NCBI GenBank assembly: GCA_951394045.1
Contig: OX595999.1
Coordinates: 1,488,001-1,552,000, forward strand
Direction: 5' to 3'
DNA length: 64,000 nt
Source of the DNA: Nitzschia sp. DOCU1
Taxonomy: Eukaryota; Bacillariophyta; Bacillariophyceae; Bacillariales; Bacillariaceae
Made by a program: the position numbers and the translations under genes. Position 1 is the first letter of the stretch; every line of letters starts with the position of its first letter. Below are positions 46,386 through 58,027 of this stretch, one piece after another. The notes beneath the pieces are model-generated. The model saw only the letters and a program-made list of their open reading frames with translations, was not told the DNA's origin and made no database searches.

Positions 46386-47430
46386 TGGCTGATGTGCATC
46401 TCTATTTTCTTTCTGTACTTCAAGTAAGACCCGTAGAATCCTACTAACCTGGTACTTGACTTCAAATAATGAGCCTGCCCTCCCCAAATTTTCGTTTCCC
46501 GCCCAAATTATCGGAGACTTTTGCTAGCTACCGACGATGACACTCTACCCTCAATAGAAGCTGTCGTTCAAGGAAATTTGCCGACCCTATGTATCGTACT
46601 CCATCTGGAAGTAGCAAAAAATGGAAGTACCACAACCAAGCACAATTCATGACGACACCTGGAACAATGAAGCTCTTCAGCGTCGCTCAAACCATTTCAT
46701 ATTCGTTCTATCCTGTTCCATTATTCCTGAATATCTTGTTGTTGCACGTCCAGGTGGTACTAGTAAGGAAGATGGATGCGGGGGCTGTTCAGGTGTGGTC
46801 CGAAAAACAACAACAAGATGCCAAAAGGTGCACCCCAAAATGGCTTACGAACGGCCTAACATTTTCTCTATCATGAGGTTCGCTCATGATGTCATCCGAT
46901 CAATGCAAGATGAGATGATCTCGAAGTATCTCAAGGACAATGACTAATGTCGTGCAGCTGAGTCGTTATGGGAAGACTTAGCTGATTTTCTGGCCATCTA
47001 TCTGTTCATGGAGGAACATGGGAACAACGACAATATAACGACAAAGGGACGATTGTTCAAACAAGTTATTGATCAGGTCAACTCCACGAAGAACTTCACC
47101 CAGCCCAATCATAATTTGGGGCTCTCTTCAAATACCTTGACTGGGACTCTCCCAGAGGGATAGAGCACTTGGACCAGAGTGGGGATTGTGTCTCTATTCG
47201 ACAACCATAAGAATGGTACACTTCCGGATCGAATGGCTTTGATTAGTAGATTGACTTGCGGACTTTTGGGGCTGCGGCGCGCCGCACCCGTATGGACAAG
47301 GAGGCTCCGAAAAAATAACCGTATTTAACCTACCGCCCATTACGGACGACTCGTTCCATACAGTACTATGAGGCCCAATAAAACATCCTGCGAACCAGTA
47401 TTCGAACATACTCGTAAATTGGATAGGTGA
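46386..47430 (+). pseudogene. Relic of a leucine-rich-repeat protein gene
   Basis: Around 47120-47250, frame-broken plus-strand translation gives LSSNTLTGTLPEG, then after a stop/frameshift VGIVSLFDNHKNGTLPDRMA, i.e. two LRR units of the 'N.LTG.LP..' type. Upstream, LADFLAIYLFMEEHGNN (about 46980) may belong to the same decayed gene. Only the LRR part is convincing. The rest of the interval shows no other gene. A 14-bp GC palindrome lies at 47273-47286. Confidence 0.35.
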
Positions 47431-47530
47431 GTTGCCTCTTTTGCTCGTTTTCCAAGGTCACAACAACCTCTTCTACGATAACGTCAATAGCCATCACTAC
47501 GTCGTTAGCTTTAGAAGTTCTTTCGAGAAG

Positions 47531-47725
47531 ATGAAGGTTACTGTTGTTGCTCGTAATTTACTTTTTTTGATCGTCGTGCTGGCTGTACTTTACATGAGTC
47601 TGAAAGCTGCACTCTTCCAAGTCACCGCCGTGGTGGGGGCCTCGGCCAGTAACCAAAGTGGAATGCCGCCACTTGTGACCGCAAGGACGACCATGCGACG
47701 AGCCAGCAAAACCCTTGATGAGTAG
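47531..47725 (+). CDS. Possible small secreted or membrane protein
   Basis: A 64-codon frame starting MKVTVVARNLLFLIVVLAVL: a basic start followed by a strong hydrophobic segment, which looks like a signal peptide or anchor, then a polar tail ending RRASKTLDE. I know of no family, and it may be a chance frame. It is convergent with the pyruvate dehydrogenase gene. Confidence 0.3.
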   Translation: MKVTVVARNLLFLIVVLAVLYMSLKAALFQVTAVVGASASNQSGMPPLVTARTTMRRASKTLDE

Positions 47726-47922
47726 GAGTTGACTTGGCAAACAGATGTTCCCTCTCGCGGGGGTTCGGTGGCCTACTACCGGTTCAGTTTGGACGATGAA
47801 ACGTGAACGACCGTGTCTTGATAATAGAGGCCAACCACCAAGTATACTAGATGAAGTCAAATCAAGACAAATAATCTCCATTTCCACAACATTACACTAG
47901 TCTTTTTCTTCCAAGACGATAC

Positions 47923-49135
47923 TTACGCCGCAAGGCTACGGTACGTCGTTCGTTCCACTGCCGCCAAGACATCTTCCAATTGTGGCAACGACGCTCGCTC
48001 TAATTCTTGTGCATAGGGCATGGGAATATCCGCCCCACACACTCGTTCCATGGGTGCATCCAAGTAGTTAAACGCGTCGGTTTCCATAATCATGGCGGCA
48101 ATTTCGGCTCCAATTCCGGATTGTGGCCATCCTTGTTCGAGCGTGACACATCGTCCCGTCTTTTTGATGGAATTCAAAATCGTATCTCGATCCAATGGAC
48201 GAATACTCAACAAATTAATGACTTCGACACTTGTACCCTTGGTGGCAAGCACTTCGGCAGCTTCCAAGGCCAAGCCCACTTCTTTGGAAAAGGTAATAAT
48301 GGTTACATCGGTACCAGCTCGTTCGATTTTGGCCTTGCCAAACTCAATAACATAATCCTTGGATTGTTCAGCATCTGTCATGGGAAAACTAACTCCATAC
48401 AATAGTTCATGTTCCAATACAATGACAGGATTCGGATCTCGAATGGCAGCCTTGATTAATCCCTTGGCATCCGCACTGGAATAAGGTGCAACGACTTTGA
48501 GTCCGGGAACACTTCCATACCATGCGGCAAAACATTGCGAGTGTTGAGCCGCCGTCCCTGCCGAATAGCCATTGGGTCCACGAAAGACAATGGGACATGC
48601 CAAATCACCTCCACTCATATAAAATTGTTTGGCCGCAGAGTTAATGACTTGATCAATCGCTTGCAAGGCAAAGTTCCACGTCATGAATTCGACAATTGGC
48701 TTTAGGTCGTGAAAGGCACTTCCAATGGCCATGCCAGTAAAGCCCATTTCCGTAATGGGGGTATCAATGACACGTTTTTCACCATATTTTTGATACAAAC
48801 CCTTGGTGACCTTGTAGGCCCCTTGATATTGAGCGACTTCTTCGCCCATGATATACACGGCTTCATCACGTTCCATTTCTTCATCAATGCCTTGACAAAT
48901 GGCTTCACGCACTGTCACATCCTTGGTAGCGAATGTACGGAATGACTGATATTGCAACTAAAACAAAACACGAGATGGAAATAGTGAGATGGACGTTCGC
49001 GACGAACAAATCAGGAGAGAGGGGCAAACCGAGGCACAACAAGCGACCCGATAGAGGAAGCGAGAATCATCGATTTCTTACCCGACTACTGGCACGGCTC
49101 CCGAGGGAGGCAGCACTACGCATAGACGACAACAT
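47923..49135 (-). CDS. PDHB: Pyruvate dehydrogenase E1 beta subunit, mitochondrial
   Basis: Exon 1 is 49135-49082 ([18 protein letters not shown]), exon 2 is 48957-47923, separated by a 124-bp GTAAGA...TAG intron, total 362 aa. The N-terminus (through [14 protein letters not shown]) is a mitochondrial-type presequence. E1-beta hallmarks: [86 protein letters not shown] and [14 protein letters not shown]. With E1 alpha it forms the thiamine-diphosphate enzyme that decarboxylates pyruvate in the PDH complex. Length and motifs are complete. The second-exon boundary matters because the frame otherwise lacks an ATG upstream of YQSFRTFA. Confidence 0.93.
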
Positions 49136-52100
49136 GATAGCTGGATGTATATAGGCGCAAAAGGCAAAAGTGTAACACAACTGTTGTAGCCTTGAATGCT
49201 ATGCAAGATGCCATGGTGGTAGGCGGCTGCTGCTGCCGCATGCGTTCCTTCGCTATCGTCGTCGGCACTCAAAGATACGGGCAGATCCAAAGGAGGCGAA
49301 GGTGGCTATCCAATGCGACACGAATTCGCCAATCATATTGAGTCCATGTAGTCTATAACGTCTGCTCACCCATCCGGCAAAGGGATACTTCCCGCCACAT
49401 CAGCATTGATTGGCCCTTCGCCTCTTTGGCGGCAAACCAGATCGATTTCGCCTCATTTTGCCGACGATTCACAATGTCCGACGGATTCAATTCGACCATG
49501 ATGAGCAAACAGGCGGATTGTCCTGACGACGACTATTCGTTAGTGGGAGGAGACTGCAGCTACTAGAAAGAGGAGTGGTTCTACGAACAATGAGTTCTAT
49601 TTGGTTGCCAGGACGGCGCCGTAGGGCTACAACGAGTTTCCTCAAGAACTCGCAGCAAGATCCATCGTCAAGTTGCCCGGCTGTGTGAACCGATGGGTCG
49701 TTTTGTCGTCATGATAAACCCTGCTTACAACAATCTACCTTCAGACACTCTGGGATATATACTGGCGACGATACTGTTGAAACGATCATTGTCTCGTCCG
49801 TCGTCGACTGAATTTGTCACGTCAAGAATCCATCGAGATTACTCCATGATTTTGGTTGTTCGAGGCGGAAATCGCAGACAACCCAAAGACGGAATGATGC
49901 TGGCATTTCATGAAATAATACATGTGTCACATGGAGGAACCTAGATTTCCGACTACCTACTAGAGTTTCTCCTGGGTTGGACTACTTTGAGAAATGCTGT
50001 TTCTGGCCCATTATGCTGCTGATGCGGGGACCGCCGACAATCCACCAGGAGTTACTACTGTCAAGTTGAGACAGGACAGATTATTGCTGGTAGTCGGACG
50101 ACGCGGTAAACAACGATGGCGGCGGGAGGCCCATTGGTCCTGCCGTCGTGGAGCGTGGTCCTGCTACAGCCAACCCGCCGTTCTTTTTTGACACTACATC
50201 CCCCACAAGCCCTCTATTATTATCGGCTGCCACACTTCTGATTCTCGTTCACAAACTTCATGCCTTCTCTTTTGTCGGTCTCGATTCATTGACTTTGCTA
50301 GAGTATCTAGCGCTCGCTGCTTGATGGTGGAAGGAGGAACATGGCTACAAGCAACGATCGCACGCATTCTGACTGCTGGCTCTACGACAGCTATTGCCCG
50401 GTAGTAGAGCCAAGGTACAAGCTACCTACTCCGATAGAAAAATAGCATGTTCTAGCGCTTTGCGTCAGCAGCTCAAAAGGAACGATAGGTTTGATTGGAC
50501 GGCAGCGCGAAGATTCCATGCTGGAATTTCCAAAAAGACTAGCACTACGACGGGGTAGAGACTGTCTGTAGAGTCGAGCTAGCTATTACTTGAGAGAAGA
50601 GACAATGAGAAAATTCCTGCATTCTCTTTACTTGACACTGAACAGGATTGGTGGTTGTGAGACGAAAGATTCTTTTGAATGGCCAGAAAAAGGATCCGCC
50701 ACTCGTGGTGTCAAGGGTTTGTGAAGTCCGTGTTCGTTTCTTGCTACTTTTGCATAGAGTATGGAATGGTCGCCGAAAACTTTGCCCAAACCTCAACCAG
50801 GGGCCGAATTCGTGGGACATTTTTCACGGCCCAAAGAAGGCGGCGAACACGCACGGGCGAAACCGTATGCATTCATCCATGTGCCGCGCGCGTAAAGAAC
50901 GAGTCATTCCCGAAGTCTGTTTCATTCGTCCCGCCATTCCAGATGCCCGCAGCGCAGAATGCGCCGTGCACGGACGGTGAGAAGCTCTTTACGATTCTGC
51001 ATGGCGCAAGAACTAGGATCGACTCGGAGAGTGACTTTTAACTACTCTCTGCAGCTAACATCGCCATGATGTAAATCAAAATGCCAAAACGATTCTTTTT
51101 TAACGCTAGAAATTTGTAGTGACTGTAGTTGTAGCCGGAAATTCCGCTGCGAAAAGACGTTTGGCAAGACGTGCCCCCCACCAGGACATGGCATCCACGA
51201 AATGATGCGAGTCAATCAACGCGAAAGGTGACAGATCGTACAATTGGCCCCATTTACATCGCACAGTTTGCGTAGCTTCGTTTGTCCATTGTACTTGGTA
51301 TTCCGTCGTTCTTTTTTAATTGGTTGATTCCTCCCGATGGTAGGTCGTTGAACGTCGGATGGTGCCCACGCCGCCGCTGACAAGGAAGTCTCGGAGCGTC
51401 AACATGCCGTTGACATGGTCCAGAAGACCTTTTGTTTCACGTAGATTTTGAGTTATTAACAGTCGAAATTGACAATAGAGCTTGTCGGCAGCTCTTGATT
51501 TACACCACAATGACCACACAGAGGACAATGAGCACCAGCCAAAATGGAGGCATTACCATTCCGTGGGCACGCATCCATGCCAATTTCAGTTTGATACGGC
51601 TCGTGAGACTGTGGCTGGGACGTGTCATGATGAAAGATTAGAAGACTTTGAATTGTGTCAAGTGGAAGAGGATTCGATGAACGAGTGCGATTGTTTTTTA
51701 ATACAGGCCGATGAGAATAATGTGAGCAGATCTGATTCAGCAGAACAGTTCATGTGGTGGTTCCGAACTGTGTTTTCTAGGCGATGTCATCGAGATTCAA
51801 CGCATGACTCAAAGGTGGTGATCCTACGTATTCCTGCGGAATCCGCGCCTGCCTTCCCTTCCAGCTCTAATTACCATGTCGTATCTTTTGTCGTCGAAAT
51901 TTCTTGTTATCGACAAAAGAGGTCAGCGAGGTATCGGTTTTTGCGAAATTGCGTACAACTTTGGCGGCGCCGTGCCAAAAATGGAAATAGGAACCTCACG
52001 CTTGGGACGTACCGAAAGTTGCCGTGGATCATTCTTTAGATATATGCCCCCAACGTTACCATAGGCACGCACCGCCCACCGTGACGCCACCGGTGTTGAT

Positions 52101-52764
52101 AGATTGTGGCTGCGCCAAGAAGCCATTACGAACCGGTAGAGCTCCTCGATTGGATCTACTACATATCCTATGAGGACTACTTGTTTCGTGCTGCTAGCTA
52201 CTATGAGTTCTTGATCTCCTGCTCCGGGTAGTCGTAGTAGGAGTACTTCCAAGATACTAGGATGTCGACGCGATGTACAAGAAAGAAGCAAGGGTCGAAT
52301 GAGGAGCGACTGAGGGAGCGACTGAGACGCCGTACTCTACTATACGCAATAATACCGCCCACCATGTTGCGTCGCTCACATTCGGAATCTTAGAAAGAAG
52401 GTACTACTAAGCACCTTCAATTGCTGCTCTCTAGGAGTAGTACTGGATTTTACTTGTTGGCGTCGGCGCTTACTGCTCGGGTGAGCAAAAGGCATGCATC
52501 CCGAATAAGCTAGAAAGAATCATTGCTGGAACTACGGGTAGCTGGTAGCCAAGACCTCCGCAGAGATGGGATGGCTGTTGTGGAGAAGTTGCTACCGGCA
52601 GTTCTCTCGCATTGCAGTCTCATTGGTCTGTCCAGCGTAGGTCGACTCGCGCGTCGCGCAGCGTTCGCATACGTCTTCTCGGAGGGAGATATCCTTTCAT
52701 CATCGATGTCATGTGCCACCTCGACGATGAAGCGTCGTCCCTTACATGAGGGTCAGTAGATATC
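49136..52764. other. 3.6-kb region without convincing genes
   Basis: Several frames of 60-185 codons overlap on both strands (for example 50679-51041 and 51482-52039), but none has a recognisable motif, a low-redundancy family pattern or consistent splice partners. No LTR, inverted repeat or RNA gene was recognised. It separates the divergent PDHB and thiolase genes and must include their promoters. Confidence 0.45.
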
Positions 52765-54241
52765 ATGCTTCACTACAACTGGCTGGTCTTATTTTCCAGT
52801 TTGTGCTGGTTGTTGGTTGCAAGAGCCCAGTTTGCCTCTCCCGCTGTTAGTGGTAGCCCACAACTGATCCTTTTGTCGGCTTTATCTGCTCCCGGAACCA
52901 CTGCATCCATCATGTCACCTTCACTCCCTTCGGACGTTGTGATTGTTTCCGCGCTTCGGACTCCTCTTTGCCGCAGTCGCAAAGGCGCACTTGCCCAGGT
53001 TCCTCCTTCGACTCTGGTGGAAACTGTCTTTCGGGCCACTCTAGAGCGAACCCGGGTGGCTGGTAGTGACGTCGAAGATATCTGCATGGGAAATTGTCTC
53101 ATGCCCCCGTCCGGGTTTGCCGCCGTTCGCATGGCACACATTGTGGCGGGGATTCCCGAGACTGCCGGTCTACAAATGATCAACCGACAATGCAGTTCGG
53201 GGCTTCAGGCAGTTGCCAATATTGCTAATGCCATTCGAGCGGGGGAGATTACGATCGGTATCGGAGGAGGCGTCGAAAGCATGTCGCTGTATCCAATGTG
53301 AGTCCTGCTTCCTAGTGTTACGATGATCTTGTGTGGCTTAATCATGGTGTTGCACCCACCATGCGAGCTCTTTCCTTGCGTTCGGATGTTGTATCTTTAG
53401 CGTTTGCTAATCTTATATTTCCTATTTTTTCTCATTTCTATTGCTACTTTCTCTTTTCAGGAACGCCATCAAGGCTCCGGATGTCAATTGGGATGTCATG
53501 CAGGGCAACCCAACGGCCATGGATTGTTTAACGCCCATGGGTGTAACGAGTGAAAATGTGGTGCAAGCATATCACCTCAAGCGTGAAGACTTGGATCAAT
53601 TTGCAGTCGAATCCCATCAAAAGGCTGCCCGTGCCCAGGCCGCTGGCAAGTTTTCGGCCGAAATTGTTCCAGTCGGATCGGTTGCGACGGATGATGGAGT
53701 GCGTCCCTCAACCACCTTGGAGGTTTTGTCCAAACTCAAGCCTGCCTTTCGAGAAGATGGAGTCACGACGGCGGGAAACTCCTCTCAAACTACCGATGGA
53801 GCCGCCGCCGTTTTGCTCATGACTCGTGCCGAAGCCCAACGTAGGGGATTGCCTATTTTGGGTGTCTGGAGAGGCTATGCCGTCAAGGGTGTGCCTCCCC
53901 GCATCATGGGAATTGGTCCAGCTGTTGCTATTCCTGCCGTTTTGGAGCAATGTCAGTTGCGTCTAGACGATATTGATGTCTTTGAATTGAATGAAGCGTT
54001 TGCGTCGCAAGCCACATGGTGTCGCGATGAATTGGGGATTCCGCCGCACAAGGTGAATCCAAACGGAGGCGCGATTGCCTTGGGACATCCTCTGGGATGT
54101 ACTGGAGCACGTCAGATTGCGACTCTTCTATCGGAAATGCATCGAGAACGCCTTCGATTTGGCGTCGTATCCATGTGCATCGGGACAGGCATGGGAGCGG
54201 CTGCTGTAATCGAAGTCGAGCAGCATCGCTCTCGATTGTAG
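52765..54241 (+). CDS. 3-ketoacyl-CoA thiolase, ACAA1 type
   Basis: Exons 52765-53297 and 53461-54241 with a 163-bp GTGAGT...CAG intron give 437 aa. The thiolase residues are present: nucleophile C143 in NRQCSSGLQAV, NEAFASQA, and the C-terminal GHPLGCTGARQ (His/Cys). The sequence (VSALRTPLCRSRKG, GVESMSLYPMNAIK) fits the peroxisomal 3-ketoacyl-CoA thiolase type, the last step of beta-oxidation. It ends SRL, a peroxisomal PTS1 variant. From the first Met it also carries a signal peptide followed by ARA-QFASPAV, resembling the diatom plastid ASAF-AP motif. Starting at the internal Met at 52912 (MSPSLPSDVV) would remove that leader. Location is therefore ambiguous. Confidence 0.9.
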
Positions 54242-54362
54242 GCAAGAAACGCCACTCGAGCCATCTCTGCTAGGATTCTACTTCTACTCTGACAGTACTC
54301 GTAGTAGAACTCGCGAATGATTGATTACCTGTATTTGCCTACACATATCGGTGTCTGACGTC

Positions 54363-55263
54363 CTACGAAGCATGTTTCTGTCCATGGAGATGTTCATTGT
54401 TGGTACGGAGTTCGTCCCGAATCTCACGCAGCAGCAAAGTCATTTCCTCATGGCCTGTAGCATGGTTGGCAGCCGTGCCGGCTCCGCGACTTTGCTGCTG
54501 TTGACGCTTCATGGCCCATACTAGTTTCTTGAATCCGTGAGGATTCTTGAGGCCGGCTAGTTTGAGCTCCTTGCGGCCATCAGTTCCCGAGCTAGCGGTG
54601 TCAACGTTGACAATGCTCAAGACATTGGGAACGCACAAGCAAGTGTTTCCAGCTGGCTCGGTAACGTCACAGTCGGTAATCTTGTCAAATGGGACTTGGG
54701 GGACAGCAAAGGAGATATGAGTGCAACACGACAAGAATCAGCCCCAACTCCAGCGCATTCCGTCACGTACCAGTCTTGCTACTCTTGCCCTGATCAGTAC
54801 AAGGTAGCCCCCAGCAGCTGGGTCGCCTATCACGGATAAAGCGGATACCATCTCGAGTAATTGCCACGTGTTGAGAACGGGTACTCCATCGGACATTTTG
54901 GCGCAAATAACATGGTGCCAGGCCAATCAACTGGGCCAAAAAGAGAGGTGTGTAAAGAATCGTGGCCCCAATGGCCGTCCAGCCAACGCTTGTGTAAAAG
55001 GTCTCCATGGCATCATAATCAAAATCGAAAACTGCAATGATATCCTCTTCTTCATCAAAGAAAGTATCGGCCCATGTTAGCTGATTGACTTCAGATAGGT
55101 TGATATATTCAGGATCGACGGTCTTGGCGGGGCGATCCGCCCAGAGATGGGCGAGATCAACTGCGGTAGCTTCAGTCATCTCAACGACCATGTCAGCATG
55201 TTCTTGTTGTGATGTATCTACAGACGAATACTTGGCCGTAGAAAAGATAGCTTCGTCCTTCAT
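54363..55263 (-). CDS. Membrane protein with PH-like domain
   Basis: Exons 55263-54771 and 54694-54363 with a 76-bp GTACGT...AAG intron give 274 aa. The N-terminal half is acidic. A hydrophobic hairpin follows (WTAIGATILYTPLFLAQLIG), then a segment typical of bacterial-type PH domains (RSQHVAITRDGIRFIRD ... VPFDKITDCDVTEP ... ELKLAGLKNPHGFKKLVW). The splice joins CTDQGKSSKT to VPFDKITDCD, completing the domain. The C-terminus is Gln/His-rich and helical. It is probably membrane-anchored with a lipid- or protein-binding cytosolic domain; no specific role can be given. Confidence 0.65.
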
Positions 55264-55806
55264 TGTTGTTACTTTGTTCTGATGGGTTTTGAGAGCAAAA
55301 GGAAAAAATGATCTCTAGGCTTGCGTTATCGCATGTAGAGGGGATATCACGCTCTAGTAGAGGAGCTCAAGTCGTGCTTGTTAGAGAGTAGCTCATGCAA
55401 GTCGTGCTTTGCTTTCACAGACGTTCCATCGAGGTTGTCGGGGATCGTGGAAGCAGCATACCGAAATTTCTCAGACAAACGAATAATGCGGGGGTCGGAC
55501 AGACCTGTCCTATTCATTTGGCGAGACTTGGATCCAAGATTCTCGGACAAAGAAGCGCTTCGTAGCTAAATTAATAGAAGGCTCTTTGAGGATTCCTTCG
55601 ACTTTATTAACGCTGGTAATAAATCAAAGAACACACGGAATTCTTTCTTCGATGGAAACATGTGTTCGCGTCAGATACGCCGACGCTGCTCATCCTTTTC
55701 TCAGACGTTGCCCGACGAAGATGACCGCCGGGGGAAGCAGGCCGAAAATGAAGTTCGATATCTTCGTGTACATAACCTGTCAAGTATCGGGAGTAATTCA
55801 TCTACC
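55264..55806. other. Divergent intergenic region
   Basis: Lies between the PH-like gene and the small two-exon gene. It contains the repeated word GCTCA(A/T)G..AAGTCGTGCTT (about 55367 and 55391). The short frames here are not convincing. Confidence 0.4.
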
Positions 55807-56180
55807 ATGGGCGCTTCGAAGGGTAAGAGAAGAGGAGGGAAACATGGGGTTGAAACAGTTGAAATCTTACCAGCTATCTCACCCTGAATCCTTTGTTATT
55901 GTCTGCTCCGCCGTGTCTCTTTTTGCGATCCTTTTCTCGTTTCTCCATAGAACCGACTGAACAATATTGCTCCTCTCTTCTCGATAAGGACAATGTTGAG
56001 ATCCCGGAGGCTTGCAAAAAGTATGCAAGCATTAAGGCAAAACTCGACGCTAAAGCAGCAGATCCATTTGCTGGCATGACGCCCGGGGCGAAGGCCGCAG
56101 TCAAATCAGCACAAATCAAACGCCGGATGAGTACTCGCCACGGACAAGGGGCGCAGGGCCAAAAGAGCTCCTGGTTTTAG
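55807..56180 (+). CDS. Small conserved-looking protein, possibly myristoylated
   Basis: My model: a 16-base first exon (55807-55822, MGASK) and exon 2 at 55951-56180, with a 128-bp GTAAGA...TAG intron, giving 81 aa. The junction creates MGASKEPTEQYCSSLLDK. The body is charged (ACKKYASIKAKLDAKAADPF, GMTPGAKAAVKSAQIKRRMS) and ends SSWF. The MGxxxS/K-type start could accept N-myristate. No family is recognised. Exon 2 alone is also an open frame, so the reading frame is fairly safe even if the first exon is wrong. Confidence 0.5.
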
Positions 56181-57011
56181 GCAATCTACAACAAAATGTG
56201 AACAACGGTGATATTGTGGGATGGTGGGAATACGTCGTCACGCTGGTCGTTCCTAATTGGGAGATTTGCGTCGGAAGATCTTTTCCACCTGCTATACGAC
56301 ACTGGCATCATATCGTCGATGCTTTCCCGCTTTCATGTCGTTTGGCTCACGAGAAATAATTTTCTATAGACTACGTGTTATTTCCAATTACTCTGATTAG
56401 CTAAAGCTGTCCATATCCTTGCGATGTCTCGCTTAGAAACATGATGCTTGGCGTGACATAATTGCATGCTGGGTCATCATTCTCTGATGGTCGTTACCCC
56501 AACGTGACAACCCATTCTGAATCTGAAACATTTTGAGTCCTCCATACCTCAAACGGACTAAGGGGGGATCCCTGCTGTTTTCTAGTTCCTGTTGCTTGTA
56601 GATCCTTCGCCAAGGTCAAAGTTCTGCTCTCCATGGTCTCCTTGCTTTTTCGATTGTCCCATTGGCACCGACAGAATCCGCAGGGATGTTCTTTGCGCGG
56701 AAAAACATCATGGAAGTGTTGCATTTGATTTGACACGGACTGACGACACGATTTATCGGTGGCGAAGGGATATGGGCTTTCTCTTGGATTTGTATCTGTT
56801 GTTGAAGATTTCGAAGGCTCAGAATATCGTTCCAAAGATCGCAAAGACCGCCCTATCCGACGTTGGAAAACTGACCTTTCCGACTAAAACACGTACCAGT
56901 ACGTGTTCAAATTGCGAAAGATTCGCCGACTCCTCTCGGCCATGACGTCTTTGTTCGGTCGTCACCATTGTCTCTTCGACAATGAAGAAGTCACAAATTA
57001 GCTATCAAACA
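56181..57011. other. Intergenic, upstream of 6PGL gene
   Basis: No gene is supported. The overlapping frames at 56494-56945 on both strands lack family motifs. The promoter of the 6-phosphogluconolactonase gene should be here. Confidence 0.4.
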
Positions 57012-57905
57012 ATGAAAGTCTTCATCTCAATATTGTTTTCCCTTGCAGCCGTTAGTGAAGGTTTTGCACCTAGTTACTCGGCCCCTCGTGCTGGAACGAG
57101 AAGGCAAACGTCTTTGAACTTGGCTCCCGCCTCGGCCGTCATCGTTTTGCCCACCGAAGAGGATGTCACCAAGGCTGTCCACCGTATTCTGGAGGAAGCC
57201 GCTACCAAGGCCATCGCCGAAAAGGGAAACTTTGCGCTGGCCATTCCAGGTGGATCGGTTCTAAAGGTTCTCAGCAGTCTGGAACCGCAAGGCGACTGGG
57301 TGTCCAAGACGACTTTGGCCTATGTGAACCATAAGTGCGTACCCAACGACGATTTGAGTAGTGCTATTCATGCCAAGGCTAGAAGTATGTTCCTTGACCG
57401 CTGGGGCTTGAAAAATGTTATTACTTTGGATGGGACCGATGATGCCTATGCCGAAGCTGCCGCCTATCAAGCCAAACTCGAAGCCATTCCAGCAGAAGTT
57501 TTGCCGCGAGACTCGGACGGATTCCCAGTCTTTGATTTGTGTTTGATTGGTGTGGGGGACGATGGTCACATTGGGTCCTTATATCCGAATCGAAATGAAA
57601 TAAACGAGTCTACAAAATGGGCGATTGGGGTGGAAATGAAGAAACCACCAAGCATCACTCTGACTTTGCCTGTGATGCAACGAGCGAAACAGTCCGTAGT
57701 CTCGGCGGCAGGAAAGTCGGATAAGTATCCCAAGGGAAAGTCGTCTGCGATGCGATTGGCCGTGGACGACGAAGAGATTACGCCTTCCCAATTTCCTGCA
57801 TGTGCTCTACGCGAGACGACTCAGTGGATCTTTGACGAACCCAATGCGAGTGAAATGCCCGCTCGACCACGAACCACTCTGGAACAAATCCTAGCCGCAA
57901 TCTAA
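57012..57905 (+). CDS. PGLS: 6-phosphogluconolactonase, plastid-targeted
   Basis: The frame opens at 56982, but Met at 57012 starts a good signal peptide (MKVFISILFSLAAVSEG) followed by FAPSYSAPRAG, matching the diatom plastid 'ASAF-AP' cleavage motif; this gives 297 aa. Family motifs: FALAIPGGSVLKVLSSL, HAKARSMFLDRWGL, VFDLCLIGVGDDGHIGSLYP and a C-terminal segment ending WIFDE. The enzyme hydrolyses 6-phosphogluconolactone in the oxidative pentose phosphate pathway, supplying NADPH. The usual 'DER.VP' motif appears as VNHKCVPNDD, a substitution worth noting but possibly normal for this algal branch. Confidence 0.87.
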   Translation: MKVFISILFSLAAVSEGFAPSYSAPRAGTRRQTSLNLAPASAVIVLPTEEDVTKAVHRILEEAATKAIAEKGNFALAIPGGSVLKVLSSLEPQGDWVSKTTLAYVNHKCVPNDDLSSAIHAKARSMFLDRWGLKNVITLDGTDDAYAEAAAYQAKLEAIPAEVLPRDSDGFPVFDLCLIGVGDDGHIGSLYPNRNEINESTKWAIGVEMKKPPSITLTLPVMQRAKQSVVSAAGKSDKYPKGKSSAMRLAVDDEEITPSQFPACALRETTQWIFDEPNASEMPARPRTTLEQILAAI

Positions 57906-58027
57906 GTCTGTCGTGTTATTCGCTATATTTAAATATTTTGCATGGAAATGGTAGTACGAGCTCCTCTTTGAAAGCGATTCCGTATAGTATAGATAAAATC
58001 CCGCGACAATTGCCAGTGTGGTGCTTC

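Noticed and set aside
45963..46427. 154-codon repetitive plus-strand frame
   Set aside because: It is explained by the 170-bp tandem repeat; the third unit changes period by 2 bp, and no coding signal beyond openness is visible.
50545..52291. Frames of 90-185 codons in the 3.6-kb gene-poor region
   Set aside because: Overlapping on opposite strands, no recognisable motifs, and no consistent introns or signal peptides.
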